64,000 nt of DNA from Catenulispora yoronensis (GCF_039531695.1 NZ_BAAAQN010000004.1:186001-250000), one strand, 5' to 3'. Counted from the stretch's first letter, positions 49,546 to 58,913 are shown. Notes: a model not told the origin generated them from the sequence alone. Translations and numbers: made by a program.

Positions 49546-51990
49546 CTACCGCCGCAGGTTCGTCACCTGCAACGCCGGCGAGGCGGCGATGTCGGCGGCG
49601 CTGAACCGGTCGGTGACCCAGCGGCCGTGGGAGAACAGCGCGCTCTGGTCGGCGTAGTGCGGCGAGGCCGGGTTCGCCGACTCCGAGTACGTCAGCAGCG
49701 TGTTGGCCTTCGGCCCCGCCGGGGTCATCTCCACCGCCATGATGAACGTCGAGCCCTCCGCGTAGTTGGCGTCGGAGGCGTCGATGCCGCCGTTCTGGCC
49801 GGAGGTCGGCGTGGCGGACATGACGTTGAAGCAGCCTTCCTCATCGGCGCAGCCGTGCAGCGGCACCCCGTCCCAGCGGCGCGCCTGCCCCGGGGAGGCG
49901 TTCAGCGGCAGCTCGGACTCGGCCGCGGCCTGCACCGTGTCGGCGAGCGCCGTGGCCACCAGCGGCTTGCCGGTGTCGATGCCGCGCGGGGTGGACAGCG
50001 GCTGGTGCGGGTCGTACGGCACCCGCCAGAACGAGCCGGCGCGGTCGTCGTACTCCAGCAGCCGTGTGAAGAACGCGCCCCACAGCACCTGGCCGTGGCT
50101 GTCGACGCGGCCGTGGCCGTCCCATCCGGCCAGGGCCGTGCAGGCGGCGCGGACGTCGATGCTGGAGCCGTCGGAGGCGGTCAGGGTCGGGCGGGTGCGG
50201 CACAGTGCGAGGATGTCGGCCAGGCCGATCTGGGCGCTGCGGTCGGCGTCGTCGAGCATCAGGGTGCGCAGGGTCGGCAGGGTGAACCCGGCCGGGCCCA
50301 GGCCGTCGGTGCCGGCGAGCCGGCCGGCGATCATTCGCAGGCCCAGTTGCGGCCGCAGTTCCAGCTGGGTTTCGCGGCCGTTGTACACGGCCGGGTAGCC
50401 GGTCAGGGGCGCGGCGGGGTTGGTCAGGGCCGGGGTGTTGTTGGAGTTGGCGACGTAGTCCCGGCGGGTCAGTTTCGGTTGGTTCGCCGGGCCGAACAGC
50501 CCCGGGGTGACGGCGTCGGTGTCGCGGCCCCAGGCGCAGGCGGCGGCCGAGCCGTTCAGCAGCGGCAGCGTCATTCCCGGCGGCGGCGCGACGGTGCAGG
50601 AGGCCAGTTGGGCGTCGGTGACGTGCGGCATCACCGAGGAGTCGGTGTAGTACACCGAGCCGCTGGTGTCGGCGGCCAGGGTGTAGACCCACGGCGCGCC
50701 CTGGTAGCGGCGTTGCGCGGCTTGCAGCGCGCTGATGCTTTGGGCGCGGTCCATGGCCAGCCACTGGTCCATGGAGCGCAGGTTGTCGGCGTTGGCGTCG
50801 CGGACGGTCAGTGCCGAGGCGGTGCTCCAGCCCGCGGACAGTACCGGGCCGTAGCGGGTGTTGTAGAGGGTTTTGGTGACGGTGCTGGTGGTGCCGTCGG
50901 CGCCGAGGACCTGGACCGGTATCTGCCGGACGGTCATCTTCTCGGGGCGGCCGTCGACGAGGTAGCTGGTGGGGTCGCCGGGTACGAGCTGCATCTGGTA
51001 GATGCTCATGTGCAGGGCGTCGGTGGCGGTGTGGGTCCAGGCCAGGTTCTGGGTGTGGCCCATCTGCACCACCGGGGTGCCGTACAGGGAGGCGCCGGTG
51101 ACGTCCAGGACGCCGGGGATGGTCAGCTGCACCTGGTAGAGGCGGGCGTCGCCGATGAACGGCAGGTGGGGGTTGACCAGCACCATGCTGTCGCCGGCGG
51201 CGGTGGCTTTGGCGCCCAGGGCCCAGCCGTTGCTGCCGCGACGGCCGGACTGGATGTTGGCCAGCGGGGCGGCGAGCGCCGAGATCGGGGTGCGCGCGGT
51301 CGCCGAAGCGGCCGCCGAGCCGGGGGCGGCGGTGGCAGGGGTTGCGGGGGCGGGGGTTGCGGGGGCGGGGTTCGCGGCCGGGGGTGCGGCGGTGGTGATC
51401 AGTTGCCGCAGTGCGGAGATGCCGGGGGCCTGGTTGATGTCCAGGATGTTGGTCCACACGTCCTCGGCGGTGATCGGCCGCACCCACGGCTGGCCCTGGC
51501 AGGTCGGGTCGGGCAGGTGTGCCACGCCGACGTCTTTGAGGTACCGGTTGAATCCGGCGGTGTAGCCGTCGACCATCTGCCGCAGTTCGGCCGAGGGGCC
51601 GACCGGGGCCGGGGCGGCGAGGATGTGCGCGATGGTGCCGGTGCGGCGCAGCGCCTGGAAGTAGGTGTCGCTGTCCAGGTTGGTGGAGGGGTTCAGGCCG
51701 TCGTTGCTCCACGTGTCGGGCCCGAAGACCGCTGAGCGCTGTCCCCGCAAGGTCAGGACCCGGTCGGCCATCTGGCAGGCGTTGTCCTGGGCGAAGGCGT
51801 ATCCGTAGCCGTATCCGAGGTCGGTGTAGGTGTGGGCGAGGATGTGCGGGACACCGTATTCGGTGCGGCGGATCTGTGCGCCGTCGCTGCCGGGTCTGCC
51901 TTGTCCGGAGGCGGAGGCCCCGGGCAGGGTGACGGCAACCAGGCCGGCGCACAGGGCGCCCACTATTGCGGTTCTCGTGTTCCATCTCAC
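49546..51990 (-). CDS. Penicillin-acylase-type Ntn hydrolase, probably a secreted acyl-lactone or lipopeptide acylase
   Basis: 814 residues. A signal peptide (TAIVGALCAGLVAVTLPGAS) is followed by an alpha subunit and a spacer. The beta subunit begins at Ser253 in SGRRGSNGWALG, cut by autoproteolysis at Gly252-Ser253. An Asn/Arg pair (YVANSNNTPALTN) and the AFAQDNACQMADRVL segment support the family. The size fits aculeacin-type and homoserine-lactone acylases. It should remove acyl chains from an amide outside the cell. The spacer at residues 203-233 is an Ala/Pro/Thr repeat (NPAPATPAPATPAT). The GTG start has CAGGACC 3 nt upstream. The substrate is not determinable. Confidence 0.87.
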   Translation of the reverse strand: MRWNTRTAIVGALCAGLVAVTLPGASASGQGRPGSDGAQIRRTEYGVPHILAHTYTDLGYGYGYAFAQDNACQMADRVLTLRGQRSAVFGPDTWSNDGLNPSTNLDSDTYFQALRRTGTIAHILAAPAPVGPSAELRQMVDGYTAGFNRYLKDVGVAHLPDPTCQGQPWVRPITAEDVWTNILDINQAPGISALRQLITTAAPPAANPAPATPAPATPATAAPGSAAASATARTPISALAAPLANIQSGRRGSNGWALGAKATAAGDSMVLVNPHLPFIGDARLYQVQLTIPGVLDVTGASLYGTPVVQMGHTQNLAWTHTATDALHMSIYQMQLVPGDPTSYLVDGRPEKMTVRQIPVQVLGADGTTSTVTKTLYNTRYGPVLSAGWSTASALTVRDANADNLRSMDQWLAMDRAQSISALQAAQRRYQGAPWVYTLAADTSGSVYYTDSSVMPHVTDAQLASCTVAPPPGMTLPLLNGSAAACAWGRDTDAVTPGLFGPANQPKLTRRDYVANSNNTPALTNPAAPLTGYPAVYNGRETQLELRPQLGLRMIAGRLAGTDGLGPAGFTLPTLRTLMLDDADRSAQIGLADILALCRTRPTLTASDGSSIDVRAACTALAGWDGHGRVDSHGQVLWGAFFTRLLEYDDRAGSFWRVPYDPHQPLSTPRGIDTGKPLVATALADTVQAAAESELPLNASPGQARRWDGVPLHGCADEEGCFNVMSATPTSGQNGGIDASDANYAEGSTFIMAVEMTPAGPKANTLLTYSESANPASPHYADQSALFSHGRWVTDRFSAADIAASPALQVTNLRR

Positions 51991-52185
51991 GGTCCTGACG
52001 ATCCCAGCCGGAAGGTATCGTCCACATCGCCCCGCAGGGGGACCTGATTGGCCCCGGGGTGTACTACCAACGGGGGAAGGGCGGGGGCGACGAAGGTTCT
52101 GGGCGGCGGGCGGCGAACCGCTGTGACCTGCGTGATAGCCGTGCTGTATCGACGATCGAGGCGGTGCGTGCCACCCTGATCATCC

Positions 52186-53442
52186 ATGACCGCCGTGCAT
52201 CCCGCCGACCCTGCCGACGACCCCACCGATCCCGATCCCGCCGATCCCGCTACCGCTGCTGGCACTGGCGCTAGCACCGGCACTGGCGCCGGCGACCTGG
52301 CCGCCGACGCGTCCGAGGCCGGGCCGCTGGCCGGCCTGCTCGTGATCGACCTGACCCGGGTGCTGGCCGGCCCGTTCGCCACGATGATCATGGCTGATCT
52401 GGGGGCGCGCGTCATCAAGGTCGAGCATCCGGCCACCGGCGACGACTCCCGCCGTTACGGTCCGTTCGCCGCCGACGGACGCTCCATGTACTTCGCGCGG
52501 GTCAACCGTGGCAAGCAGTCCTTGGCCGTGGACCTGAAGAAGAACCCCGAGCAGGTCGCGGCGCTGGCCGAGCGGGCCGACGTGCTGGTGGAGAACTTCC
52601 GTCCCGGTGTCATGGACCGTCTGGGCCTGGGGCCGGCGCAGCTGCGGGCGCGTAATCCGCGGCTGGTGTACGCCTCGGTGTCCGGGTACGGCGCGACCGG
52701 ACCGCGTTCGGGCGAGCCCGCCTACGACGCGGTCATCCAGGCCCGCAGCGGTCTGATGTCGGTGACCGGTGAGCCGGACGGGCCGCCGGTGAAGGCCGGC
52801 GCGTCGGTGTCGGATCTGTCGGCCGGCGTCTACACCTTCGGCGCGGTCATGGCGGCGCTGGTGGGTCGCGGGATCCATGGCCGCGGCACGCATGTCGACA
52901 TCTCCATGTTCGACGCCACGGTGTCGTTCTTGGAGGGCAATGCCCTGGCGTGGCTGGCCGACCGTACGGTGCCGCACCGTATCGGCTCGCACCATCCGAA
53001 CATCGCGCCGTTCGGCGCGTTCGCCGCCGCCGACGGGCAGATCGTGGTGTGTGTGGGCAACGACGCGTTGTTCGCGGCGTTCGCCGCCGCGCTGGGCGCC
53101 CCGGAGCTGGCGGGCCGGCCGGAGTTCGCCGAGAACGGTGCCCGCTCGGCCAACCGCGTGGTGCTGACGGCCGTCATCGAGGAGCTGCTGGCCGCGGACA
53201 CGTGTGCGGGCTGGCTGGCGCGGCTGGAGGCGGCGAAGGTGCCGTGCGCGCCGGTCAACGACATCGGGCAGGCGATGACCGATCCGCAGACCGAGGCCCG
53301 GCGGATGCGGATCACCGCCGGGGGGCTGGAGCTGCCCGGGCAGGTGGTGAAGATGGACGGCTATCCCGACCCGCTGCGGCGGCCGGGGGCTCCGGGGCTG
53401 GACGAGCACGGGGACGTGATCCGGGCCGAGTTCGGGCTCTGA
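52186..53442 (+). CDS. CaiB/BaiF-type CoA-transferase
   Basis: 418 residues. After a 45-residue Asp/Pro/Thr-rich N-terminal extension (low complexity) comes the class III CoA-transferase core: LVIDLTRVLAGPFATMIMAD, LGARVIKVEHPATGDDSR, the catalytic Asp in GASVSDLSAGVYTFG, and DISMFDATVSFLEGNA. It should move CoA between carboxylic acids. The ATG at 52186 has no ribosome binding site. A diverging acylase gene and a convergent gene flank it. The substrate is unknown. Confidence 0.88.
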   Translation: MTAVHPADPADDPTDPDPADPATAAGTGASTGTGAGDLAADASEAGPLAGLLVIDLTRVLAGPFATMIMADLGARVIKVEHPATGDDSRRYGPFAADGRSMYFARVNRGKQSLAVDLKKNPEQVAALAERADVLVENFRPGVMDRLGLGPAQLRARNPRLVYASVSGYGATGPRSGEPAYDAVIQARSGLMSVTGEPDGPPVKAGASVSDLSAGVYTFGAVMAALVGRGIHGRGTHVDISMFDATVSFLEGNALAWLADRTVPHRIGSHHPNIAPFGAFAAADGQIVVCVGNDALFAAFAAALGAPELAGRPEFAENGARSANRVVLTAVIEELLAADTCAGWLARLEAAKVPCAPVNDIGQAMTDPQTEARRMRITAGGLELPGQVVKMDGYPDPLRRPGAPGLDEHGDVIRAEFGL

Positions 53443-53450
53443 TCGAACAT

Positions 53451-53530
53451 GGACAGTCTGTTCAGAACCGGGACAGCCTGTTCAGAACAGGGACAGTCTG
53501 TTCAGAACAGGGACGGTGTGTTCAGAACAG
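53451..53530. repeat. Four tandem 20-bp units over the end of the DUF695-like gene
   Basis: Units at 53451-53470, 53471-53490, 53491-53510 and 53511-53530. Each has GTTCAGAAC as core, and two copies contain the perfect 13-bp palindrome CTGTTCAGAACAG. The last unit includes the TGA (53522-53524) that ends the minus-strand gene, and every unit keeps TTCTGAAC. Confidence 0.85.
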
Positions 53531-54649
53531 GAACGGCTGGACCGCGCTCCACGCCGGATCGTGCTCGGTGTGGATCGTGACCGTTCCTTCGGGCCAGCCG
53601 TGCTGCCAGGCGCCGATCCGGGCGGCGACGTCGGTGTGCGGGTCGGTGTAGTAGTGGAACACGCGCTGGCCGTCGCAGCTCACCGCGACCAGCAGCTGCC
53701 CGTCGGGGCCGACGAGGTCGGCGAGCGCCTGGTCGAAGTCGTTCATGCGCTGTGCGGACTGCCCGGTCTGGAGCCGTGAGGCGTTCATGGTGGTGTAGGG
53801 GACTGTGACGGCGATGTGGTCGTCGAGCAGCGGGTGGTCGACCGGGCTGATCGGGGTCTGGATGATCGCGGTGAGCGGCATGCCGCGGACTTGCGCGCTC
53901 ACCAGTGCGTAGGCGCGGGGGTGTTTTTCGGCGAATGCCGCGACGGCTGCGGGCAGCTCCGCGATCGGGACGGTGTTGTTCTCGCCGGTGCGGTCCGTGG
54001 CGCGGTCGCCGGTGCGGTCCGCGGGTTTCGCGGTGGCGGTAACGTTCCCGATCCAGCGTTGGACGTCGGCTTCGCCCAAGGCCCAGTCCAGCGCCAGGTA
54101 GGCGGCGGCGGTGGCGTCGTCGAGGTCTTCGAACTGCTCGTTGCGGACGGTGAGGTGCAGCCGCGGCACTTGTTCGTCCTGCGTGATCGTCACGGTGGTC
54201 CGCGCCAGTACGATCCCGGTCTCGGCGGGGCCGTGGACCAGGCGGCGGGACAGGGCCGCCGGGTCGGGTTGGCGGGTGGCGTGGAACTGCCAGCCGTCGG
54301 TGTCCGGCGGGGCTGCCAGCAGCCAGCGGGCGGCTGCTGAGCGTGCCTCGGCGTGGCCGCCGGGGGTGACGGTGAGCTCGAAGACGTCCGGGCCCTGGGA
54401 GCTGCTCTGGGAGCCGTCGCGGCGGCGGCTGAGCTCCCATTGCAGGCCCGGGTGGATGCGCCGCACCGCCTCGGTCAGGGCGGTGCCGTGGGTGCCGCTG
54501 TCGCCGTCGGCGAGCGCCGCCTGGATGGCGGGCCGAGTGTCGGCCCACCAGGTCCAGAAGTCGTCGATGGCGCGGGCCTGCGCTTGCGCCTGCTGCGACG
54601 TTGCCGCCGCTGGTGTTTCCGTCTTCTTCTTCGCTCCGGGCCACCGCAT
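53522..54649 (-). CDS. DUF695-like protein
   Basis: 375 residues. The C-terminal third matches my memory of DUF695 (DFDQALADLVGPDGQLLVAV, then CDGQRVFHYYTDPHTDVAAR). The N-terminal half is alpha/beta with FWTWWADTRPAIQAAL and HPGLQWELSRRRDGS. A short RTGDRATDRTG repeat lies near residue 215. There is no signal peptide. The function is unknown. Its stop codon lies in the last unit of a 20-bp tandem array. Confidence 0.65.
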   Translation of the reverse strand: MRWPGAKKKTETPAAATSQQAQAQARAIDDFWTWWADTRPAIQAALADGDSGTHGTALTEAVRRIHPGLQWELSRRRDGSQSSSQGPDVFELTVTPGGHAEARSAAARWLLAAPPDTDGWQFHATRQPDPAALSRRLVHGPAETGIVLARTTVTITQDEQVPRLHLTVRNEQFEDLDDATAAAYLALDWALGEADVQRWIGNVTATAKPADRTGDRATDRTGENNTVPIAELPAAVAAFAEKHPRAYALVSAQVRGMPLTAIIQTPISPVDHPLLDDHIAVTVPYTTMNASRLQTGQSAQRMNDFDQALADLVGPDGQLLVAVSCDGQRVFHYYTDPHTDVAARIGAWQHGWPEGTVTIHTEHDPAWSAVQPFLF

Positions 54650-54681
54650 GCACGGATCTTCTCAGACCGCGGGGCGGGCTG

Positions 54682-56304
54682 TCAGACCGTGGTGCCGCCG
54701 CTGCCGTCGGCCTTGATCGTCGGGGTGGTCGGCGAGTCCAGCCAGGCGTTGATGTAGGCGCTGAAGTCCTTGCCGGTGTCGGCCTTCACGAACGCGATGA
54801 ACGCCGCCCGGTCCTGGTTGGTGCCTTTGTTCTTGTGCGCCCAGTCGTTCAGCAGCTGGTAGAACGCTTTGTCGCCGAGGGCGTCGTGCAGGCCGTTGAG
54901 CATCAGCGCCGGGCAGTAGTACACGTTGGTGGAGGCGAAGTGGGTGGGTTTGAAGTGGCCGGGCGGGCCGTCCTGCTGCCGCAGGCTCTGGTCGACGGGC
55001 AGCACGTGGGTGGTCATGAAGTCGTCCAGGGTCCCGGCGCCGCCGGCGGCGTGGGCCACGTCCCACATGAACTGCGAGTACATGGCGAAGCCCTCGTTGA
55101 GCCACAGCCCGGACCAGGTGGTCGGGGTGACCGCGTCGCCGAACCACTGGTGGGCGAACTCGTGCAGCAGGTCGTCGACGGGCAGCCGGGTGGACAGCGT
55201 GATCATGGTCTGGGTCTCCATGCCGACGCGGTCGGGGCGGAACAGCACTCCGGCGGTCGGGAACGGGTAGGGCCCGTACCGCTGCTCCAGGAACGTGATC
55301 ACTTCCGGGACGGCGGCGATGAGCTGGTGGGCCGCGGCGGCGTCGGCCGGCAGGTACCAGTAGGTCAGCGGCAGCCCGTGCGGCCCGGTCGCGGTCTCCT
55401 CCTGGAACCGGTCCACGGAGAACGCCACCAGGTACGTCGACACCGGGTCGGGCTGGTGCCATTTGTAGACGCCGGAGCCGTTGGCCTCGGTGCGGCCCTG
55501 GAACGTGCCGCCGGTGACGCCGGCCCAGCCGTCCGGGGCGGTGATCGTCACGTCGTACAGCGCTTTGTCCGACGGCTGGTCGTTGCACGGGAACCAGGTG
55601 AACGCCCCATACGGCTCCTGCTGCGCCCACACCCCGCCGCTGGCGGTGACCTGCGCGCCCACGCCGGGTATGTCCGGGCGGGTCATCGGCGGCGGCACCA
55701 GCTGCGGGGTGCCGTGGTAGGCGATGACGACGCTGGCGGTGCCGCCGGCCGGCAGCTGCTTGCCGACGGGCACGGTGAGCCGGTCCCCGGCGTGGGCGGC
55801 GGCCGCCGCGGCGCCGTCGACCTGCACCGAGTCCGAGGTCATGGTGCCGGCCAGGTCCAGCACGAAGCGGTCGGTGGGCTGCGCGGCGCGGATGGTGAGC
55901 GTCGCGGTGCCGGTGAGCATCTTCGCGGCGGGGTCCCAGTGCAGGTCCAGGCCGTAGTGCAGGACGTCGGTCGCGGGGTCGCCGTACTGGGGGTAGACGT
56001 CGTCGACGACCGGGTGCGAGGCACCGGTCGCCGGATCGACCGCGCCGCCGGGGGGCGCCGCGGCGCTCGCCGAGGGTGTGGCCGTGGGGGCGTCGGCCGA
56101 CGGCGCGGCCGAGCTGGGTGTGCCCGCGCCACCGGGGGCCGCGGGGGTGCGGGCGCCGGACGGGGTCGTGGAGTGCGTCTGGCCGGCGGCAGCGCCCATC
56201 ACGGTGCCGGTGCTGCTGCACGCGGCGGTGAGCGCCACTGCCACCGACAGTGCGAGCGCTGCGGCGGCGGCGCGCCGAATCCGATGTCTGTCTTGCGTCC
56301 CCAC
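54682..56304 (-). CDS. Lipoprotein M1-family aminopeptidase
   Basis: 540 residues. The lipobox in VALTAAC (Cys near residue 29) predicts a membrane-bound lipoprotein. A Thr/Ser/Pro/Ala-rich linker (residues 40-90) follows. The peptidase domain has a VGMET segment in place of GAMEN and the zinc site HEFAHQWFG with the third ligand Glu 18 residues on (WLNEGFA). It should trim N-terminal residues from peptides at the cell surface. The GTG start at 56302-56304 has GGAGGGA upstream and gives a shorter N-terminus than the ATG at 56328. The C-terminus is short compared with animal M1 enzymes. Confidence 0.88.
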   Translation of the reverse strand: MGTQDRHRIRRAAAAALALSVAVALTAACSSTGTVMGAAAGQTHSTTPSGARTPAAPGGAGTPSSAAPSADAPTATPSASAAAPPGGAVDPATGASHPVVDDVYPQYGDPATDVLHYGLDLHWDPAAKMLTGTATLTIRAAQPTDRFVLDLAGTMTSDSVQVDGAAAAAAHAGDRLTVPVGKQLPAGGTASVVIAYHGTPQLVPPPMTRPDIPGVGAQVTASGGVWAQQEPYGAFTWFPCNDQPSDKALYDVTITAPDGWAGVTGGTFQGRTEANGSGVYKWHQPDPVSTYLVAFSVDRFQEETATGPHGLPLTYWYLPADAAAAHQLIAAVPEVITFLEQRYGPYPFPTAGVLFRPDRVGMETQTMITLSTRLPVDDLLHEFAHQWFGDAVTPTTWSGLWLNEGFAMYSQFMWDVAHAAGGAGTLDDFMTTHVLPVDQSLRQQDGPPGHFKPTHFASTNVYYCPALMLNGLHDALGDKAFYQLLNDWAHKNKGTNQDRAAFIAFVKADTGKDFSAYINAWLDSPTTPTIKADGSGGTTV

Positions 56305-56421
56305 CCTTGAGTCCCTCCCCGAGCCCATGCGTGTGCGCCCCTACAATCCCAGCCCGGCCTGCCTGAGCACCAGAGCCACCGGGGACCTGTGGCCGCAATC
56401 GGACAATCCCCGCCGGGCCTC

Positions 56422-56427
56422 TACGAT
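56422..56427 (+). promoter_or_regulatory. Candidate -10 box (TACGAT) of the hydrolase-OsmC gene
   Basis: TACGAT lies 40 nt before the ATG. The leader has a GGGAGG ribosome binding site, unlike the leaderless genes in this window. Confidence 0.3.
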
Positions 56428-56467
56428 CTACCCAGAGCACCGGTCGCACACCACGGGAGGGCCCGCG

Positions 56468-57691
56468 ATGCCCGCGTCACAGAAGATCACCTTCACTGGC
56501 GGCGCCGGTGAGGCGCTCGCGGCCCGGCTGGAGCTGCCCGACGGGCCGCCGAAGGCCTACGCGGTGTTCGCGCACTGTTTCACCTGCGGCAAGGACAGCG
56601 TGGCCGCGGCCCGGATCTCCCGGGCGCTGACCGACCACGGCCTGGCGGTGCTGCGGTTCGACTTCACCGGCCTGGGGCAGTCCGACGGCGATTTCGGCAA
56701 CGCCGGGTTCGGCGCCAACATCGAGGACCTGGTCGCGGCCGCGGAGTACCTGCGGGCCGAGCACGGCGCGCCGCAGCTGCTGATCGGGCATTCCCTCGGC
56801 GGCGCGGCGGTGCTGGCGGCGCGGCACCGGATCCCGCAGGTGCGGGCGGTGGCCACGATCGGCGCCCCGGCCGACCCGGCGCACGTCGAGCACCTGATCG
56901 GCCATGCCCGGCCGGAGATCGAGCGGGAGGGGCAGGCGACGGTGCGGCTGGGCGGGCGGGACTTCTGCATCCGCCGCGGGTTCCTCCAGGACATCTCCGC
57001 GCAGCGGCAGGCCGCCCGGATCGGGGACCTGGGCGCGGCGCTGATGGTGATGCACTCCCCGCAGGACGACGTCGTCGGGGTCGACAACGCGCGGATGATC
57101 TTCGACGCGGCGCGGCATCCGAAATCGTTCGTGTCGTTGGACGGCGCCGATCATCTGCTGACGCGGCGTGCCGACGCCGAGTACGCGGCGGCGGTGCTGG
57201 CCGCGTGGGCTTCGCGGTATTTGGTGACGGCCGAGGAAACCCCGGCGCCGGAGGCGGGGGCCGCAGTCCCGGAGGGCACGGTCCGCGTCGCCGAAGCCGG
57301 CGGCCACTACCCGCAGACCGTCACCGCCGGCACCCACAGTCTCGTCGTCGACGAACCGGCACCACTGGGCACGGACACCGGACCGAACCCGTATGACCTG
57401 CTGCTGGCCGCCCTGGGCGCCTGCACCTCGATCACCCTTCGCATGTACGCCGACCGCAAAGGCTGGCCCCTGGAACAGATCGCCGTCACCCTGCGCCACG
57501 ACCGCGTCCACGCCAAGGACTGCGAAGACTGCGACACCACGCAGGGCCACGTCGACCGGATCAGCCGCCACCTGGAACTCACCGGCCCGCTGGAGGCCGA
57601 ACAGCGGACCCGGCTGCTGGAGATCGCCGACATGTGCCCGGTGCACCGAACCCTGACCGGTGAGACCGTCATCCGCACCGAACTGCTCTGA
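56468..57691 (+). CDS. Bifunctional alpha/beta-hydrolase-OsmC fusion protein
   Basis: 407 residues. The N-terminal hydrolase (about 1-250) has VFAHCFTCGKDS, the nucleophile Ser in LLIGHSLGGAAV and His in LDGADHLLTRR. The C-terminal OsmC domain (about 270-407) has the two cysteines of the peroxide-active pair, in ALGACTSITLRMYADRKG and IADMCPVHRTL. The fusion is known from other bacteria; it should act on peroxides or esters in the cytoplasm. A GGGAGG is 7 nt before the ATG. The array and hairpin beyond its stop separate it from a convergent gene. Confidence 0.92.
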   Translation: MPASQKITFTGGAGEALAARLELPDGPPKAYAVFAHCFTCGKDSVAAARISRALTDHGLAVLRFDFTGLGQSDGDFGNAGFGANIEDLVAAAEYLRAEHGAPQLLIGHSLGGAAVLAARHRIPQVRAVATIGAPADPAHVEHLIGHARPEIEREGQATVRLGGRDFCIRRGFLQDISAQRQAARIGDLGAALMVMHSPQDDVVGVDNARMIFDAARHPKSFVSLDGADHLLTRRADAEYAAAVLAAWASRYLVTAEETPAPEAGAAVPEGTVRVAEAGGHYPQTVTAGTHSLVVDEPAPLGTDTGPNPYDLLLAALGACTSITLRMYADRKGWPLEQIAVTLRHDRVHAKDCEDCDTTQGHVDRISRHLELTGPLEAEQRTRLLEIADMCPVHRTLTGETVIRTELL

Positions 57692-57701
57692 AGCGCAGAG
57701 A

Positions 57702-57723
57702 CCGGGCGGCGCGCGCCGCCCGG
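57702..57723. terminator. Perfect 22-bp GC palindrome between convergent genes
   Basis: CCGGGCGGCGC and its complement, with no loop, ten nt beyond the stop codon of the hydrolase-OsmC gene. It can form a very stable stem or cruciform. Confidence 0.65.
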
Positions 57724-57727
57724 CGAA

Positions 57728-57778
57728 CCTCAGAGCCGGACGGACCTCAGGGTTGGACGGACCTCACGGCTGGACGAA
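57728..57778. repeat. Three 17-bp tandem units over the deacetylase stop codon
   Basis: CCTCAGAGCCGGACGGA, CCTCAGGGTTGGACGGA and CCTCACGGCTGGACGAA. The TGA stop of the minus-strand gene (57764-57766) is in the third unit, and each unit keeps a TGAGG or TGAGG-like word. Confidence 0.8.
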
Positions 57779-58696
57779 GTGGTACCCGGCCGCCAGCAGC
57801 TGCGGCAGGAACTTCGCCAGCGCCGCCACGGTCTGGGACCGGTCGCCGCCGCCGTCGTGCTCCAGGATGATCGAGCCGGTGTGGGTGTGGCCCAGGACCG
57901 TGGACACGATGTGGTCGGTGCCAGGCCGGGACCAGTCGCGCGGGTCCACCGACCAGTCCAGCGGCCGCAGCCCCAGCTTGGCGCAGGTGTCGAACACCGC
58001 CGGGGACCAGGCGCCGCCGGGAGCGCGGAAGAACGTCGGCGGCTTGGCCCCGGCCTTGGTCAGGGTGTCGGTGGTGCGTTCGATCTCGGCGCGGATCGCG
58101 CCGGCGTCGAGCTTGGACAGGTCGGGATGGGTGTAGGTGTGGTTGGCGACCAGGTGCCCGGCGGCGGTGACCTCGGCGACCAGCGAGGCGTGCTTGGCGG
58201 CGTTGCCGCCGATCATGCAGAACGTCGCCGGGATCTTGTACTGCGCCAGCAACGCCAGCACCTGCGCGGTGTACTTCGCCGAGGGGCCGTCGTCGATGGT
58301 GAGCGCGATGGCCTTGTCGCCCTCGTGGACGTAGTACTGCGGCTTGCCCGCCGCCGGCGCCGGATCGATGCCGGTGGCACCGGGGGGCGGGGTGTTGTCC
58401 GGCGGCGGGGAATCGTTGCTGTGGGAGTCCCCGGGGGCGGTGGAGGTGTCCGCGCCCGGATCACCGCCGGGGAACGGCGCACCGCCGTTGCGGGCCTGCG
58501 GAGCGGTCGGGCCGGTACCGCTGCCGCCGGCCACCGACGGCTTGGACTTGTCGGCACAGCCGCTCAGCAACAGCACACCGCCGACGCCCAACAGCAGCCG
58601 GCGGGACACGCGGTCGTCGCCCGCGCCCGGCAGGCGCGCGCCGCGTGGATGGTTCTGAGGATCAAGACCCGAAACGCTCACGCCTTCAGGACGCAT
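57764..58696 (-). CDS. Lipoprotein polysaccharide deacetylase (NodB-type, carbohydrate esterase 4)
   Basis: 310 residues. An RRLLLGVGGVLLLSGCAD segment gives a lipobox with possible Tat-type RR, then a Pro/Ser/Thr linker to residue about 105. The NodB domain has LTIDDGPSA (Asp pair), NHTYTHPDL (metal-binding His), RAPGGAW and a GSIILEHDGGGDRSQT segment. It should remove acetyl groups from cell-wall or extracellular polysaccharide. The ATG at 58694-58696 lacks a clear ribosome binding site; a GTG at 58681 is an alternative. Confidence 0.88.
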   Translation of the reverse strand: MRPEGVSVSGLDPQNHPRGARLPGAGDDRVSRRLLLGVGGVLLLSGCADKSKPSVAGGSGTGPTAPQARNGGAPFPGGDPGADTSTAPGDSHSNDSPPPDNTPPPGATGIDPAPAAGKPQYYVHEGDKAIALTIDDGPSAKYTAQVLALLAQYKIPATFCMIGGNAAKHASLVAEVTAAGHLVANHTYTHPDLSKLDAGAIRAEIERTTDTLTKAGAKPPTFFRAPGGAWSPAVFDTCAKLGLRPLDWSVDPRDWSRPGTDHIVSTVLGHTHTGSIILEHDGGGDRSQTVAALAKFLPQLLAAGYHFVQP

Positions 58697-58829
58697 CGCG
58701 GTTGCGCGGGGTTGATTGCGTAACAGTCGTGTGACGTAGCAATTTTCGCAGCGCAGGTCAGGCCGGGTGTGGGTTCAGAACTGGGACTCAGACGTTACGC
58801 AGAGGGCGGGGGTCGGAGGCGGCGTGGGG

Positions 58830-58905
58830 CTGCGCGATTCGGAGGGCTGCCCGATTCGGAGGGCGGTGTGTTCGCGGGGCGGTGTGTTCCGGGGGCGGGC
58901 GGCGT
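58830..58905. repeat. Tandem repeats beside the TetR stop codon
   Basis: CGATTCGGAGGGC occurs twice and GGGCGGTGTGTTC twice in the 80 nt before the stop of the minus-strand TetR gene. Confidence 0.6.
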
Positions 58906-58913
58906 GTTCGGGG

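Noticed and set aside
49627..51735. 702-residue plus-strand ORF opposite the acylase gene
   Set aside because: It is a shadow of the Ntn hydrolase; its Gly/Arg/Val-rich composition and lack of a start signal count against it.
53451..53530. CRISPR array
   Set aside because: Four adjacent 20-bp units without spacers; a plain tandem repeat.
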